Origin: Sphingomonas taxi | GTDB lineage: Bacteria > Pseudomonadota > Alphaproteobacteria > Sphingomonadales > Sphingomonadaceae | Direction of reading: 5' to 3' | NCBI RefSeq assembly: GCF_000764535.1 | Contig: NZ_CP009571.1 | Coordinates: 3,472,001 to 3,536,000 of the forward strand | DNA: 64,000 bases | In this document: positions 1 through 8,290 of the stretch, piece by piece | Numbering within the stretch: position 1 is the first letter of the stretch | Layout of the letters: the number at the start of each line of letters is the position of its first letter | The notes under the pieces: model-generated | The model's input: only the letters and a program-made list of their open reading frames with translations | Told to the model about the DNA's origin: nothing | Databases searched by the model: none | Position numbers and translations under genes: made by a program

Positions 1-2198
1 CCATAGCTCGGGATGGCCGAATAGCGGCTGAGGCTCGCGCTGGTGTTGGTGCTGCTGCGATAGCTGTAATCCGATCCCAGATAGAGTTCGGTGTCATGGC
101 CTTCGGTCGGTGCGATCGGCACCTTCACCTCGCCGCCCGTCGACGCCGCCCATTTCGAGACGCCGGGCAGGCGGCGGCCGCTGAGATCGCAGATCGTCTG
201 GCCGGTGATCTCGATCGGGCAGGGCGCGTTGGCATAAGAGACATAGCGCGCATCGTCATAGGTGCCCGAAGCATAGGCCGACAGCCAGCGGGCAGGCGCG
301 ATGCGCACGTCGCCCTCGAAACCGCGGGTGCGGACCTTGGCGGCGTTGGTGAAGAAGCTGACGCCGTTGCGCTCGATGTCGACGATGGTCGTCTGATAAT
401 CCTTCACGTCGGTCCAGAAAGCGGCGGCATTGGCGGTGACGCGACCGCCCGCCCAACTCGTCTTCAGCCCGGCCTCGTAGCTGTCGATCGTCTCGGGGCG
501 GATCACCGGATTGGCGGCGAACCGGCCGGTGGTGGTGATGTTCGCCAGATTGAGGCCGCCGAATTTGTTGCCGCGCGCATAGGTGACATAAGCGAGCACC
601 GGGCTGGCGACCTTCCACGACAGCGTCGCCTGACCCGACAGACGCCCTGCCTCGGTCGATGCCGCATAGGCATTGGCGACGCCGTAGCGTGCGCGGATCG
701 TCTGTGCCGCCGCCTGTTGCGCCGGCGTCAGCGCGGCCAGCGAGGCGCCGGTCGCGCGCTGGTCGAAATAACCCGACTTCGTCTCATAGGTGTAGCGCAG
801 TCCGGTGGTCAGATCGACCGCGCCCGTGACGTGCCAGGTCGTCTGCGCGAACGCCGCATAGCTGTCGGTGACCGGTCGCGAGTGGCTGACGACGTCATAG
901 CCGTTGAGCGCGGCGGCGCCGACCGCGGCATTGGTGGTCGGCGCGAGGAACCAGTCCGCCGCGCGGCTGCCGTACAGATTGACCGCCTCCGCTGCGATCG
1001 ACTGATAGAGATAATAGAGACCCGCGACGTAATCGATCCGGCGGTCGCCGTTCGAGGCGATGCGTAATTCCTCGCTGACCTGCTTCTGGTTGTTGCTCTG
1101 ATGGAAATCGGCGCCGGCGTCGAGCGACGTGCTGTCGCCGTCATTGTGCGGATACCAGTTCCAGGCGCGATATGCGGTGACCGAGGTCAGCGTCGCGTCG
1201 CCGAGATCGAAATCGGCGGTGACGTTGATGCCGTGCTGGTTCATCTTGTAACGCGGATCGGCATTGGCGTCGGTGGTGCGCGCCGCAATGTCGGTCGACA
1301 CCGGCGAATAGCCGAGCCGGGCGGCGCGGTCGTAGTAATTGTTCGCAAAGACCGTGCCATTGTCATAGGTGCGGATCGCACCGAGCAGGATGCTGCCGGC
1401 GGTGAACGAGGATTGCCGTCCCCAATCGGCGATCAGGCGCAGCTTGACGCGGTCGGTCGGCTGGAACAGCAATTGACCGCGCAGATTGAGGTCGTGGAAG
1501 TCCTGGCCGTAGCGGCCGTCGAAGCGGTTGAAGGTGAACCCGTCGCGATCGGTCTTCGACAGGAACAGCCGCCCCGCCAGCGTATCGGTCAGAGGCCCTG
1601 CGATATAGGCGTGGACCTGGCGAAAGTCGTAATTGCCCAGCGATGCGTCGCCGCCGGCCTCGAGATCGAAGGTCGGCGCTTTGGTGGCGACGACGATCGC
1701 ACCGGCCGACGTGTTCTTGCCGAACAACGTGCCCTGCGGGCCGCGCAACACCTCGATCCGATCGAGATCGGCAAGATCGAAGACGGTCTGCCCGGGCCGC
1801 GCGAGATAGACGCCGTCCAGATAGACGCCCACCGCCGGTTCGAGCCCGTCGTTATAGACCGCGACATTGTTGCCCAGCCCGCGGATGTTGATGCTGGTGT
1901 TGCGCGGATTGGTGTTGGTGACGACCAGACTGGGGGTGAGCTGCTGGAGGTCGCGCAAGTTGTAGGTGCGGGTCGCCTCGATCTGCGCGGCGCCGAACGC
2001 GTTGATGGCGATCGGCACGTCCTGGCTGCGTTCCGGTCGCCGGCGCGCGGTGACGAGGATGTCGCCGGTCGCACCGCTGTCCGCTTCGTCGTCCTGTCGT
2101 TCGGTGTCCGGTGTGGCGGCTTGCTGCTGCGCGAAGACGGGAGCGGCGGTCAGGACGGCACTGGCGAGAAGGAAGGACCGGACGAAGGGCGTGGACAT
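1..2198 (-). CDS. TonB-dependent receptor, 3' end cut by window edge
   Basis: Outer-membrane TonB-dependent receptor. The frame is open from an ATG at 2198 to the left edge (about 732 codons), so only the C-terminal end is missing. The N-terminus is a signal peptide (start MSTPFVRSFLLASAVL, cleavage near AFA-QQQ). A TonB-box-like segment GDILVTARRR follows, then plug-domain motifs (INIRGLGNN, GVYLDGVYLARP, RIEVLRGPQGTLFGKNT). It diverges from the sulfatase and formylglycine-enzyme genes across about 170 bp, which suggests it imports a substrate the sulfatase acts on, perhaps a sulfate ester; that link is inferred from position only. No strong Shine-Dalgarno sequence is visible before the chosen ATG. 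The class is secure; the ligand is unknown. Confidence 0.9.
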   Translation of the reverse strand, partial: MSTPFVRSFLLASAVLTAAPVFAQQQAATPDTERQDDEADSGATGDILVTARRRPERSQDVPIAINAFGAAQIEATRTYNLRDLQQLTPSLVVTNTNPRNTSINIRGLGNNVAVYNDGLEPAVGVYLDGVYLARPGQTVFDLADLDRIEVLRGPQGTLFGKNTSAGAIVVATKAPTFDLEAGGDASLGNYDFRQVHAYIAGPLTDTLAGRLFLSKTDRDGFTFNRFDGRYGQDFHDLNLRGQLLFQPTDRVKLRLIADWGRQSSFTAGSILLGAIRTYDNGTVFANNYYDRAARLGYSPVSTDIAARTTDANADPRYKMNQHGINVTADFDLGDATLTSVTAYRAWNWYPHNDGDSTSLDAGADFHQSNNQKQVSEELRIASNGDRRIDYVAGLYYLYQSIAAEAVNLYGSRAADWFLAPTTNAAVGAAALNGYDVVSHSRPVTDSYAAFAQTTWHVTGAVDLTTGLRYTYETKSGYFDQRATGASLAALTPAQQAAAQTIRARYGVANAYAASTEAGRLSGQATLSWKVASPVLAYVTYARGNKFGGLNLANITTTGRFAANPVIRPETIDSYEAGLKTSWAGGRVTANAAAFWTDVKDYQTTIVDIERNGVSFFTNAAKVRTRGFEGDVRIAPARWLSAYASGTYDDARYVSYANAPCPIEITGQTICDLSGRRLPGVSKWAASTGGEVKVPIAPTEGHDTELYLGSDYSYRSSTNTSASLSRYSAIPSY

Positions 2199-2369
2199 GG
2201 GGCGGCTGTGCTTTCGTGGCGCTGGCGCGGCGGCTGCCGCATCCCCTTTGGGTAGAAAGATCACCGGCTGTAACGAAAAGCATGAATCCCCATCGGCTTG
2301 GTAGGAAATCTTTATTGAGGCTTCGGGGGCGGTGGCTATGCGTGCGTGGACCATCGCAAGGGAGCAAGC

Positions 2370-4157
2370 ATGACCGTCAGACAGATCCTCGCAGCGACGT
2401 CGGCGTTGGTCGCAGTGGCGGGCGCCGCGCCCGGCGTTGCGGCCGGGCAGGCCACGTCCGCTGCCGTGTCGCCGGCCCCGGCGGCGCAGCGCCAGCCCAA
2501 CTTCCTCGTCATCGTCGCGGATGATCTCGGCTGGTCGGATCTCGGCGCGTTCGGCGGCGAGATCCAGACGCCCAATCTCGATACATTGGCGCTGTCGGGC
2601 GTGCGCTTCACCGGCTTCCATACCGCACCGACCTGTTCGCCGACGCGATCGATGCTGATGAGCGGCGTCGACAATCACGAGGCGGGGCTCGGCACGATGG
2701 CGGAGTTGCTCGGCGATGCGACGCGCGGGCGGCCGGGATATGAAGGCTATCTCAACGACCGCGTCGCCTCGATCGCCGAATTGTTGCACGCCGGCGGCTA
2801 TGCGACGGTGATGGCGGGGAAATGGCATCTCGGGCTGACCCCCGAGCGCGAACCCGCCGCGCGCGGATTCGAACATAGCTTCGCCCTGCTCCAGGGGCTG
2901 TCGAACCATTTCGGCGAGGATCAGAACGCCGCCTGGGCCGCCGCCGGCTATGCGCCGAGTTACCGCGACGACGGCAAGCCGGCGGCGCTGCCGAAGGGCA
3001 GCTATTCGGCGGATTATTTTGCGGATCGGTTGATCGGCTATCTCGACGGTGCGGCGCGGGCCGGCGATGCGCGCCCGTTCTTCGCCTATCTGCCGTTCAC
3101 GACGCCGCACTGGCCGCTGCAGGCGCCGGCGGAGACGATCGCCAAATACAAGGGACGGTACGACGCGGGCTATGAGGCGTTGCGTGATGCGCGGCTCGCA
3201 CGCCAGAAGCAGCTCGGCCTCGTGCCCGCCGATGCCGTCGCGCATGCGACGGAAAAGGTGCCCGCCTGGTCGTCGCTCAGCGCCGAGGGGAAGGCGATCG
3301 AGGCGCGGAAGATGGAAGTCTATGCGGCGATGGTCGACCGGATGGATCAGAACGTCGGCCGGGTGATCGCTGCGCTCAAGCGGCTCGGCCGCTATGACGA
3401 TACGATCATCCTGTTCTTCGCCGACAATGGTCCCGAGGGCAATGTCATCGAGGCGCCGAGCCCGCGGTTCAAACCGGCGACGCCCGGCGCGGCTGCGGCC
3501 GACGCTCCGAAGCAGCCCGCGCCTGCATTGGGCATCGACAACAGTCTCGCCAATATCGGCAGGGGCAGCAGCTACGTCGGCTACGGACCGGGCTGGGCGC
3601 AGGCCAATTCGACGCCGTCGTGGCTGGTCAAGGGCTATCCGACCGAGGGCGGCATCCGGGTCAGCGCGTTCGCGACGGGACGCGGCGTCAAGGGCGGCGG
3701 CCGCATCGCCAACGCCAATCTCGACGTTCGCGACGTCGCGCCGACGCTGCTCGATTATGCGGGGCTACGCCAGCCGCAGCAGTTCGCCGGCCATCCGATT
3801 CTGCCGCACGAGGGGCACAGCCTGCGCCCGGTGCTCGCCGCGGAGGCGGCCGGCGTGCGTACCGCGCAGGAGCCCGTCGGCTACGAATTGTTCTTCCGGC
3901 GCGCGCTGCGCAAGGGCGACTGGAAGGCGGTCTACCTGTCGGCGGGGACCAATCGATATACGCGGCAGGGGGTGAGTACGGGACGCTGGCAGCTCTTCAA
4001 CGTCGCCGCCGATCCCGGCGAGACCAGGGATCTCGCGGTGGCGGAGCCGGGCAGATTGACCGAGCTGGTCGCCGCTTATGATGCCTATGCCAAGGCGAAG
4101 GGGGTGGTGCCGTTGCCCGCGGCGGAAACCGCCGCCGCTCCGGCGGCGCGGCCGTGA
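2370..4157 (+). CDS. Type I sulfatase (arylsulfatase family), exported
   Basis: Hydrolyses sulfate esters using a formylglycine made from cysteine. The 595-residue protein has a signal peptide (about 1-26), the metal-binding DD pair at 51-52 (VADDLGWSD), and the sulfatase signature C89-S-P-T-R93 with the cysteine that must be oxidised. GKWHLG follows at about 150-155, and a second metal site FFADNGPEGN lies mid-protein. ATG at 2370 is preferred over an in-frame GTG at 2346 because AAGGGAG precedes it and the signal peptide then starts normally. The stop overlaps the start of the formylglycine-generating enzyme (GTGA), so the two are translationally coupled. The CxPxR form needs the oxygen-dependent FGE route encoded next door. 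The substrate is not known. Confidence 0.93.
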   Translation: MTVRQILAATSALVAVAGAAPGVAAGQATSAAVSPAPAAQRQPNFLVIVADDLGWSDLGAFGGEIQTPNLDTLALSGVRFTGFHTAPTCSPTRSMLMSGVDNHEAGLGTMAELLGDATRGRPGYEGYLNDRVASIAELLHAGGYATVMAGKWHLGLTPEREPAARGFEHSFALLQGLSNHFGEDQNAAWAAAGYAPSYRDDGKPAALPKGSYSADYFADRLIGYLDGAARAGDARPFFAYLPFTTPHWPLQAPAETIAKYKGRYDAGYEALRDARLARQKQLGLVPADAVAHATEKVPAWSSLSAEGKAIEARKMEVYAAMVDRMDQNVGRVIAALKRLGRYDDTIILFFADNGPEGNVIEAPSPRFKPATPGAAAADAPKQPAPALGIDNSLANIGRGSSYVGYGPGWAQANSTPSWLVKGYPTEGGIRVSAFATGRGVKGGGRIANANLDVRDVAPTLLDYAGLRQPQQFAGHPILPHEGHSLRPVLAAEAAGVRTAQEPVGYELFFRRALRKGDWKAVYLSAGTNRYTRQGVSTGRWQLFNVAADPGETRDLAVAEPGRLTELVAAYDAYAKAKGVVPLPAAETAAAPAARP

Positions 4158-5011
4158 CGCGCGGGGGTGCGCTGCTGCTGGCGCTGGTCGCGCTGGCCGG
4201 GATCGGCGCGCGTGCCCCGGCGGTGACGGCGCGCTGCCTGACCGGGGACGCCCGCGTCTTCATCCCGGCGGGTGCGGTCCTGCTCGGCGAGGATGGCGAC
4301 GGGCGGCCGGGGCAGGCGACCCCGGTCGCCGCCTTCTGGATCGATGCGCATGAGGTGACCAACCGCCAGTTCGCCGCCTTCGTCGCGGCGACCGGCTATC
4401 GCACCCGCGCCGAGCGCGACGGCGCGTCCGCGCTGTTCGTGTCACCGGCGCAGCCGGTGTCGCTCGACGACGCATCGCGCTGGTGGCGGTTCGTCAAGGG
4501 CGCCGACTGGCGGCATCCGCAGGGGCCGGGCAGCGACCTGTCGGGCAAGGCGGACGAGCCGGTCGTCCATGTCGACCGCGACGATGCGGTCGCTTATGCC
4601 GGTTGGGCCGGCGGCGCGCTGCCGACCACCGAGCAATGGGAACGCGCCGCGCGGGGCCGTCAATATGCCGGTCGCGCGCCGATGGACTGGGCGTTCCCCG
4701 GCGGCAAGCCGCGCGCGAACGTGTGGGAAGGCGTCTTTCCGATCCGCGATACCGCGGACGACGGCTATGCCGGCCTCGCCCCGGTCGGATGTTTCGACGC
4801 CAACGACTTCGGCGTGTACGACATGGTCGGCAACGTATGGGAATGGGTCGCCGGGCAGGATGCGGTCGGACTGGTGAAAGGCGGCAGTTTCCTGTGCGCG
4901 GTCAATTACTGCGCGAACTTCCGCCCGGCGGCCTATCAGGCGCAGGAGCATGATCTACCGACATCGCATATCGGCTTTCGCATCGCGTATCGCGGCGAGC
5001 GAAAATTCTGA
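4154..5011 (+). CDS. Formylglycine-generating enzyme (FGE/SUMF1 family) with a signal peptide
   Basis: Oxidises the sulfatase active-site cysteine to formylglycine. It is 285 residues and starts at a GTG that overlaps the sulfatase stop. The FGE-sulfatase fold is clear: HEVTNRQFAAF at about 66-76, ALPTTEQWERAARG at about 155-168, NDFGVYDMVGNVWEW at about 217-231. The catalytic copper-binding pair C248 and C253 sits in GGSFLCAVNYCANFRPAA. Many SUMF1-domain proteins lack these cysteines, so this one is probably a true FGE. Residues about 5-26 form a hydrophobic segment ending APAVTA, resembling a Sec signal peptide, so the enzyme may act in the periplasm alongside its exported partner. Best-known bacterial FGEs are cytosolic; the location here is inference. 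Confidence 0.92.
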   Translation: MTRGGALLLALVALAGIGARAPAVTARCLTGDARVFIPAGAVLLGEDGDGRPGQATPVAAFWIDAHEVTNRQFAAFVAATGYRTRAERDGASALFVSPAQPVSLDDASRWWRFVKGADWRHPQGPGSDLSGKADEPVVHVDRDDAVAYAGWAGGALPTTEQWERAARGRQYAGRAPMDWAFPGGKPRANVWEGVFPIRDTADDGYAGLAPVGCFDANDFGVYDMVGNVWEWVAGQDAVGLVKGGSFLCAVNYCANFRPAAYQAQEHDLPTSHIGFRIAYRGERKF

Positions 5012-5039
5012 ACATCGACTTGGAGTGGCGATATATTCC

Positions 5040-5060
5040 GAGCCGAAAGCCGGCGGCTCG
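5040..5060. terminator. Possible bidirectional hairpin between convergent genes
   Basis: GAGCCG (5040-5045) and CGGCTC (5054-5059) form a 6-7 bp stem with an 8-nt loop in the 54-bp gap between the FGE stop and the stop of the convergent hybrid kinase. There is no U-tract on either strand, so a terminator role is only plausible. Confidence 0.3.
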
Positions 5061-5065
5061 ATCGC

Positions 5066-7582
5066 CTAAGCCGCGTCGCGCAGCGTCTGCAGCACGGTAT
5101 GGATCACCGCCTTCTCACTACCCGCTGCCGCCGCCTCCAACTGCTCCTCGAGTTCTGCCGCACGTACGCCGAGGTCCTTTTGCCCGAACATCGCAGCGGA
5201 GCCCGCCAGCTTGTGGAGCAGTCCGGCAAGCTGCTTGACCCCCTCGTCATCCACCCGATCGTCGTCGTCGAGCCGCTTGGCGAAGGCGAGCAGTTCCGCC
5301 TTGCGCGCGTCGAAGCGCGCTTGCAGCGCCGGACTGATCTTGAACGTCGGCGTGACGAGGACCTTGGCGGGCACGGAGCGCGTCCATTTCTGGACGGCGC
5401 GAGTGAGGATCGCCAGATCGAGCGGCTTGGCGAGATGGTCTTGCATCCCGGCGTCGAGGCATGTGGCGACGTCGTCGGCATAGGCATTTGCGGTCAGCGC
5501 CACGATCGGCAGGCGATCGGCGGTGATCCCCGCGGACCGTATCGCCCTGGCGGCGTCCAGCCCGTCCATGACGGGCATCTGCACATCCATCAGCAGCAGG
5601 TCGAAGCGCGCATCGGTCGCGGTCGCCGCCTGCACGGCGCGCAGACCGTTATCGACGATGACGCAGTCGTGGCCGAGCCGCGACAGCATCGCCTTCATCA
5701 GGACCTGATTGACGTCGTGATCTTCGGCGAGAAGGATGCGGAGCGGGCGCTGCTCGGTCGTCCGGGCGGCGATCGGCACCGCTTCCCGCTCGTCGGATTG
5801 CGCGGGCAGCAGCGGCAGGCGAAGCGTGAACGTCGTGCCGATCCCCTCGTCGCTGGTCAGTTCCAGGCTGCCGCTCATCAACGCTGCGAGCTGCTTGCTG
5901 ATCGCGAGGCCGAGACCGGTCCCGCCGAACCGCTTCGCTGTGGAATGTTCGGCCTGGGTGAACTGGTCGAATACCGCAGCCTGACGATGCGCGGGAATGC
6001 CAATGCCGGTATCCTCCACGGCGACCTCGAACATCGGCCGCCCCTGTCCCTCGACTCCGTATGCGCGCAGGCACACGCTGCCTGCCGGCGTGAATTTCAC
6101 CGCGTTCGCCAGCAGGTTCAGCGTCACCTGGCGCAACCGCAGGCCATCGAGCAGCACGCAGACCGGCAGCGCCTCGTCGATCTCGACATCGAGTTGAAGA
6201 CCCTTCTGGGAGGCGGCGGGCTGCACGAGCTTGATGCAGTTGCGCAGGGCATGGCGCAGATCGATGGGCTCGGGTGAGATCTGCATCTGTCCTGCCTCGA
6301 TCTTGGAGAGATCGAGAATGTCGTTGAGCAGCCGCATCATCGCCTTGGCGGAGTCGACGATCAACTGCGCCTGATGGCGTTGCTCCATCGATATCTCGCT
6401 GTTGAGCAACAGGTCGGCGAAGCCGAGAACACCGTTCATCGGCGTTCGTATCTCGTGACTCATATTGGCGAGGAAGCTCGACTTGGCGCGGACGGCGGCT
6501 TCCGCATGCTCGCGCGCCGCCTCCAGCTCGACTTCGAGGCGCTTGCGTTCGGTGACGTCGCGCAACGACGTGATGATCTCGCGCGGTTCGCCGGTTGCGG
6601 GATCGCGGACGAGGCCGGAATGCGCCTCGATCCATAGCTCGTATGCGGGCGTATCGATCCGCTTCGCACGGTAGGCGCGCACGCCGCGATCGACGGTGCC
6701 GGTGACGAGCGCGCTATGGAACGACTGCATTTCCGCGCGATCGTCGGGATGAACCGAGGCGCCGAGCCGCTGCCCGACCAGCAGGCTGGCCTTGATCCCG
6801 AACAGCTGCTCGACCGATGGCGACGCGTAGATGCAGCGGCCCTTGAGGTCGACGCGCAGCACGGCATCGGTGGCGTTCTGCGCGAGAAGCGACAATTCCG
6901 ACTCGGCCATCTGGCGACGCAGGATGTCTGCCTCGAGCCGCTCGTTCACGATGCGCAAGGCGTTAAGTCGCCTCCAGCGGTCGTGGTAGACGAGCACGGC
7001 GAGCAGCACGATGAGCAAGCCGCTGACGATGAGCCCCGCCTGGATCGGCGCGCGGAAATTCTCGGCATGCTTCAGCCGGATGGCGAGCAGGCGTCGCTCT
7101 TCGGCGCTGATGCGCTTGATCAGGTCGATCAGGGCGGCGGTCGCCACATGGCTCTCGGGGCTCGCCATGATCCTGGCCGCGTCGCTTGCCTTGCCCTGCC
7201 GGGTCAAGGCGATGGTCTCGCCGATGTCCTTCAGCCTGGTGTTGGCGATCTTGGCGAACGCCTCGACCCGCGCATGCTGATCGGGATTGTCGTTCGTCGA
7301 TCGGCGAAGCGTCGCCAATTGCCGCGGTACCTTGCGCGAGATTTCGGCGAGCGTGTCGCCGGCCTGCGCGTCGCCGAGGACGAGGGCACGTCGGTACACC
7401 TCCGCCCGCAGCAGGTCGACGCGGACATCGGACAGATGCTCCTTGACGACATAGGTGTGACGAACCCAGGCGTCGGCCTTCTGCTTCTCGTGGACCAGCC
7501 AGAGCCCGGAACCCGCGCAGCAGATCAGCAGGACGAGCGCGACGACGAGCGCGACCTGCGACCTTACCCTCTCCGTGTACAT
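5066..7582 (-). CDS. Hybrid sensor histidine kinase with PAS, REC and HPt domains
   Basis: Inner-membrane phosphorelay kinase of 838 residues. A TM helix at about 9-30 and another at about 179-200 enclose a mostly helical periplasmic region resembling CHASE3. A PAS domain with PAC tail (about 228-347, ending SLRDVTERKR) follows, then HisKA with phospho-accepting H376 (NMSHEIRTPMNG), HATPase_c (N-box LLANAVKF, DTGIGIP, GGTGLGLAISK) and a receiver domain with D666 (LLLMDVQMPVMDG). The C-terminal HPt-like domain has H790 (GLLHKLAGSAAMFG). All relay residues are present, so it could pass phosphate out to another receiver; the single-domain regulator starting divergently at 7726 is the obvious candidate. 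The signal sensed is unknown. Confidence 0.93.
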   Translation of the reverse strand: MYTERVRSQVALVVALVLLICCAGSGLWLVHEKQKADAWVRHTYVVKEHLSDVRVDLLRAEVYRRALVLGDAQAGDTLAEISRKVPRQLATLRRSTNDNPDQHARVEAFAKIANTRLKDIGETIALTRQGKASDAARIMASPESHVATAALIDLIKRISAEERRLLAIRLKHAENFRAPIQAGLIVSGLLIVLLAVLVYHDRWRRLNALRIVNERLEADILRRQMAESELSLLAQNATDAVLRVDLKGRCIYASPSVEQLFGIKASLLVGQRLGASVHPDDRAEMQSFHSALVTGTVDRGVRAYRAKRIDTPAYELWIEAHSGLVRDPATGEPREIITSLRDVTERKRLEVELEAAREHAEAAVRAKSSFLANMSHEIRTPMNGVLGFADLLLNSEISMEQRHQAQLIVDSAKAMMRLLNDILDLSKIEAGQMQISPEPIDLRHALRNCIKLVQPAASQKGLQLDVEIDEALPVCVLLDGLRLRQVTLNLLANAVKFTPAGSVCLRAYGVEGQGRPMFEVAVEDTGIGIPAHRQAAVFDQFTQAEHSTAKRFGGTGLGLAISKQLAALMSGSLELTSDEGIGTTFTLRLPLLPAQSDEREAVPIAARTTEQRPLRILLAEDHDVNQVLMKAMLSRLGHDCVIVDNGLRAVQAATATDARFDLLLMDVQMPVMDGLDAARAIRSAGITADRLPIVALTANAYADDVATCLDAGMQDHLAKPLDLAILTRAVQKWTRSVPAKVLVTPTFKISPALQARFDARKAELLAFAKRLDDDDRVDDEGVKQLAGLLHKLAGSAAMFGQKDLGVRAAELEEQLEAAAAGSEKAVIHTVLQTLRDAA

Positions 7583-7725
7583 TTCCGCGCCTCCCGTGAG
7601 ACGTCGTCTCTATGGCGGGATTGGTTAAGGCCTTGTTGAACCATTGCTTCTTAATGATGGACGCGCGGGTTCAGGGTGGCGCGTCGCTTTGAACCCCAAA
7701 TGTCGAAACCTGGAGCGAGACACGA

Positions 7726-8094
7726 ATGGCCCGGATCATCATCGCCGACGACGACGAGATCGTCGGTGAAATCGCCCGCGATGCGCTCATCTCGGCCGGC
7801 CACGGCGCCGGGCTCGTCCTCGATGGTGGCGAAGCGCTCAAGATCATCAAAGCAAGAAAGCCCGATCTGGTGATCCTCGATTGCAACATGCCGGGGCTGG
7901 CGGGCGTCTTGCTGGTGCAGGAGTTGCGCAAGAGCGCTGCCTTCGCCGATCTGCCCGTCATGATGCTCACCGGGCGTCAGGGCCAGCGCGACGAGGAGCT
8001 CGCGCGCTTCGCAGGCGCCAACGATTATATGAAGAAGCCGTTTGACCCCGACGAACTGGTGTTCCGGGTCGAGCAGCTTCTTGCCAAGGCGTAG
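7726..8094 (+). CDS. Single-domain response regulator (REC only)
   Basis: A 122-residue stand-alone receiver domain with no output domain. It shows the acidic cluster DDDE (8-11), phospho-acceptor D52 (LVILDCNMPGL), the conserved threonine in MMLTGR, and lysine in YMKKPFDP. It lies between two hybrid kinases: one reads away on the minus strand (start at 7582), the other follows on the plus strand after about 195 bp. Such proteins act by protein-protein contact or as phosphate shuttles, so it is a likely partner of one or both kinases. AGCGAGA about 10 nt upstream gives only a modest ribosome site. Confidence 0.92.
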   Translation: MARIIIADDDEIVGEIARDALISAGHGAGLVLDGGEALKIIKARKPDLVILDCNMPGLAGVLLVQELRKSAAFADLPVMMLTGRQGQRDEELARFAGANDYMKKPFDPDELVFRVEQLLAKA

Positions 8095-8290
8095 GACCCG
8101 GGCTCGGATTCTCCATGTCGGAAATGACGAACGTGTCGCCACGCGGGCACGACGGGTCTCATCGCGGTTCGCCACGTCACGACGTGTCTTTCATGCCCGC
8201 TAAGCTTCGGGACCATATGGCGTTTGCCGTGATGCGAACGGTTTCGTGCCATCCATTGACACAAATCGCGCACATGCGCAGGGCCGGATC

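Noticed and set aside
1..2198. Possible broken receptor gene, as only short complete frames are visible here
   Set aside because: Translation from ATG 2198 is continuous to the window edge; the gene is only cut by the edge.
8246..8290. Earlier start of the RHH-kinase
   Set aside because: The added 15 residues are not part of the RHH pattern and the ATG at 8291 is closer to the family start.
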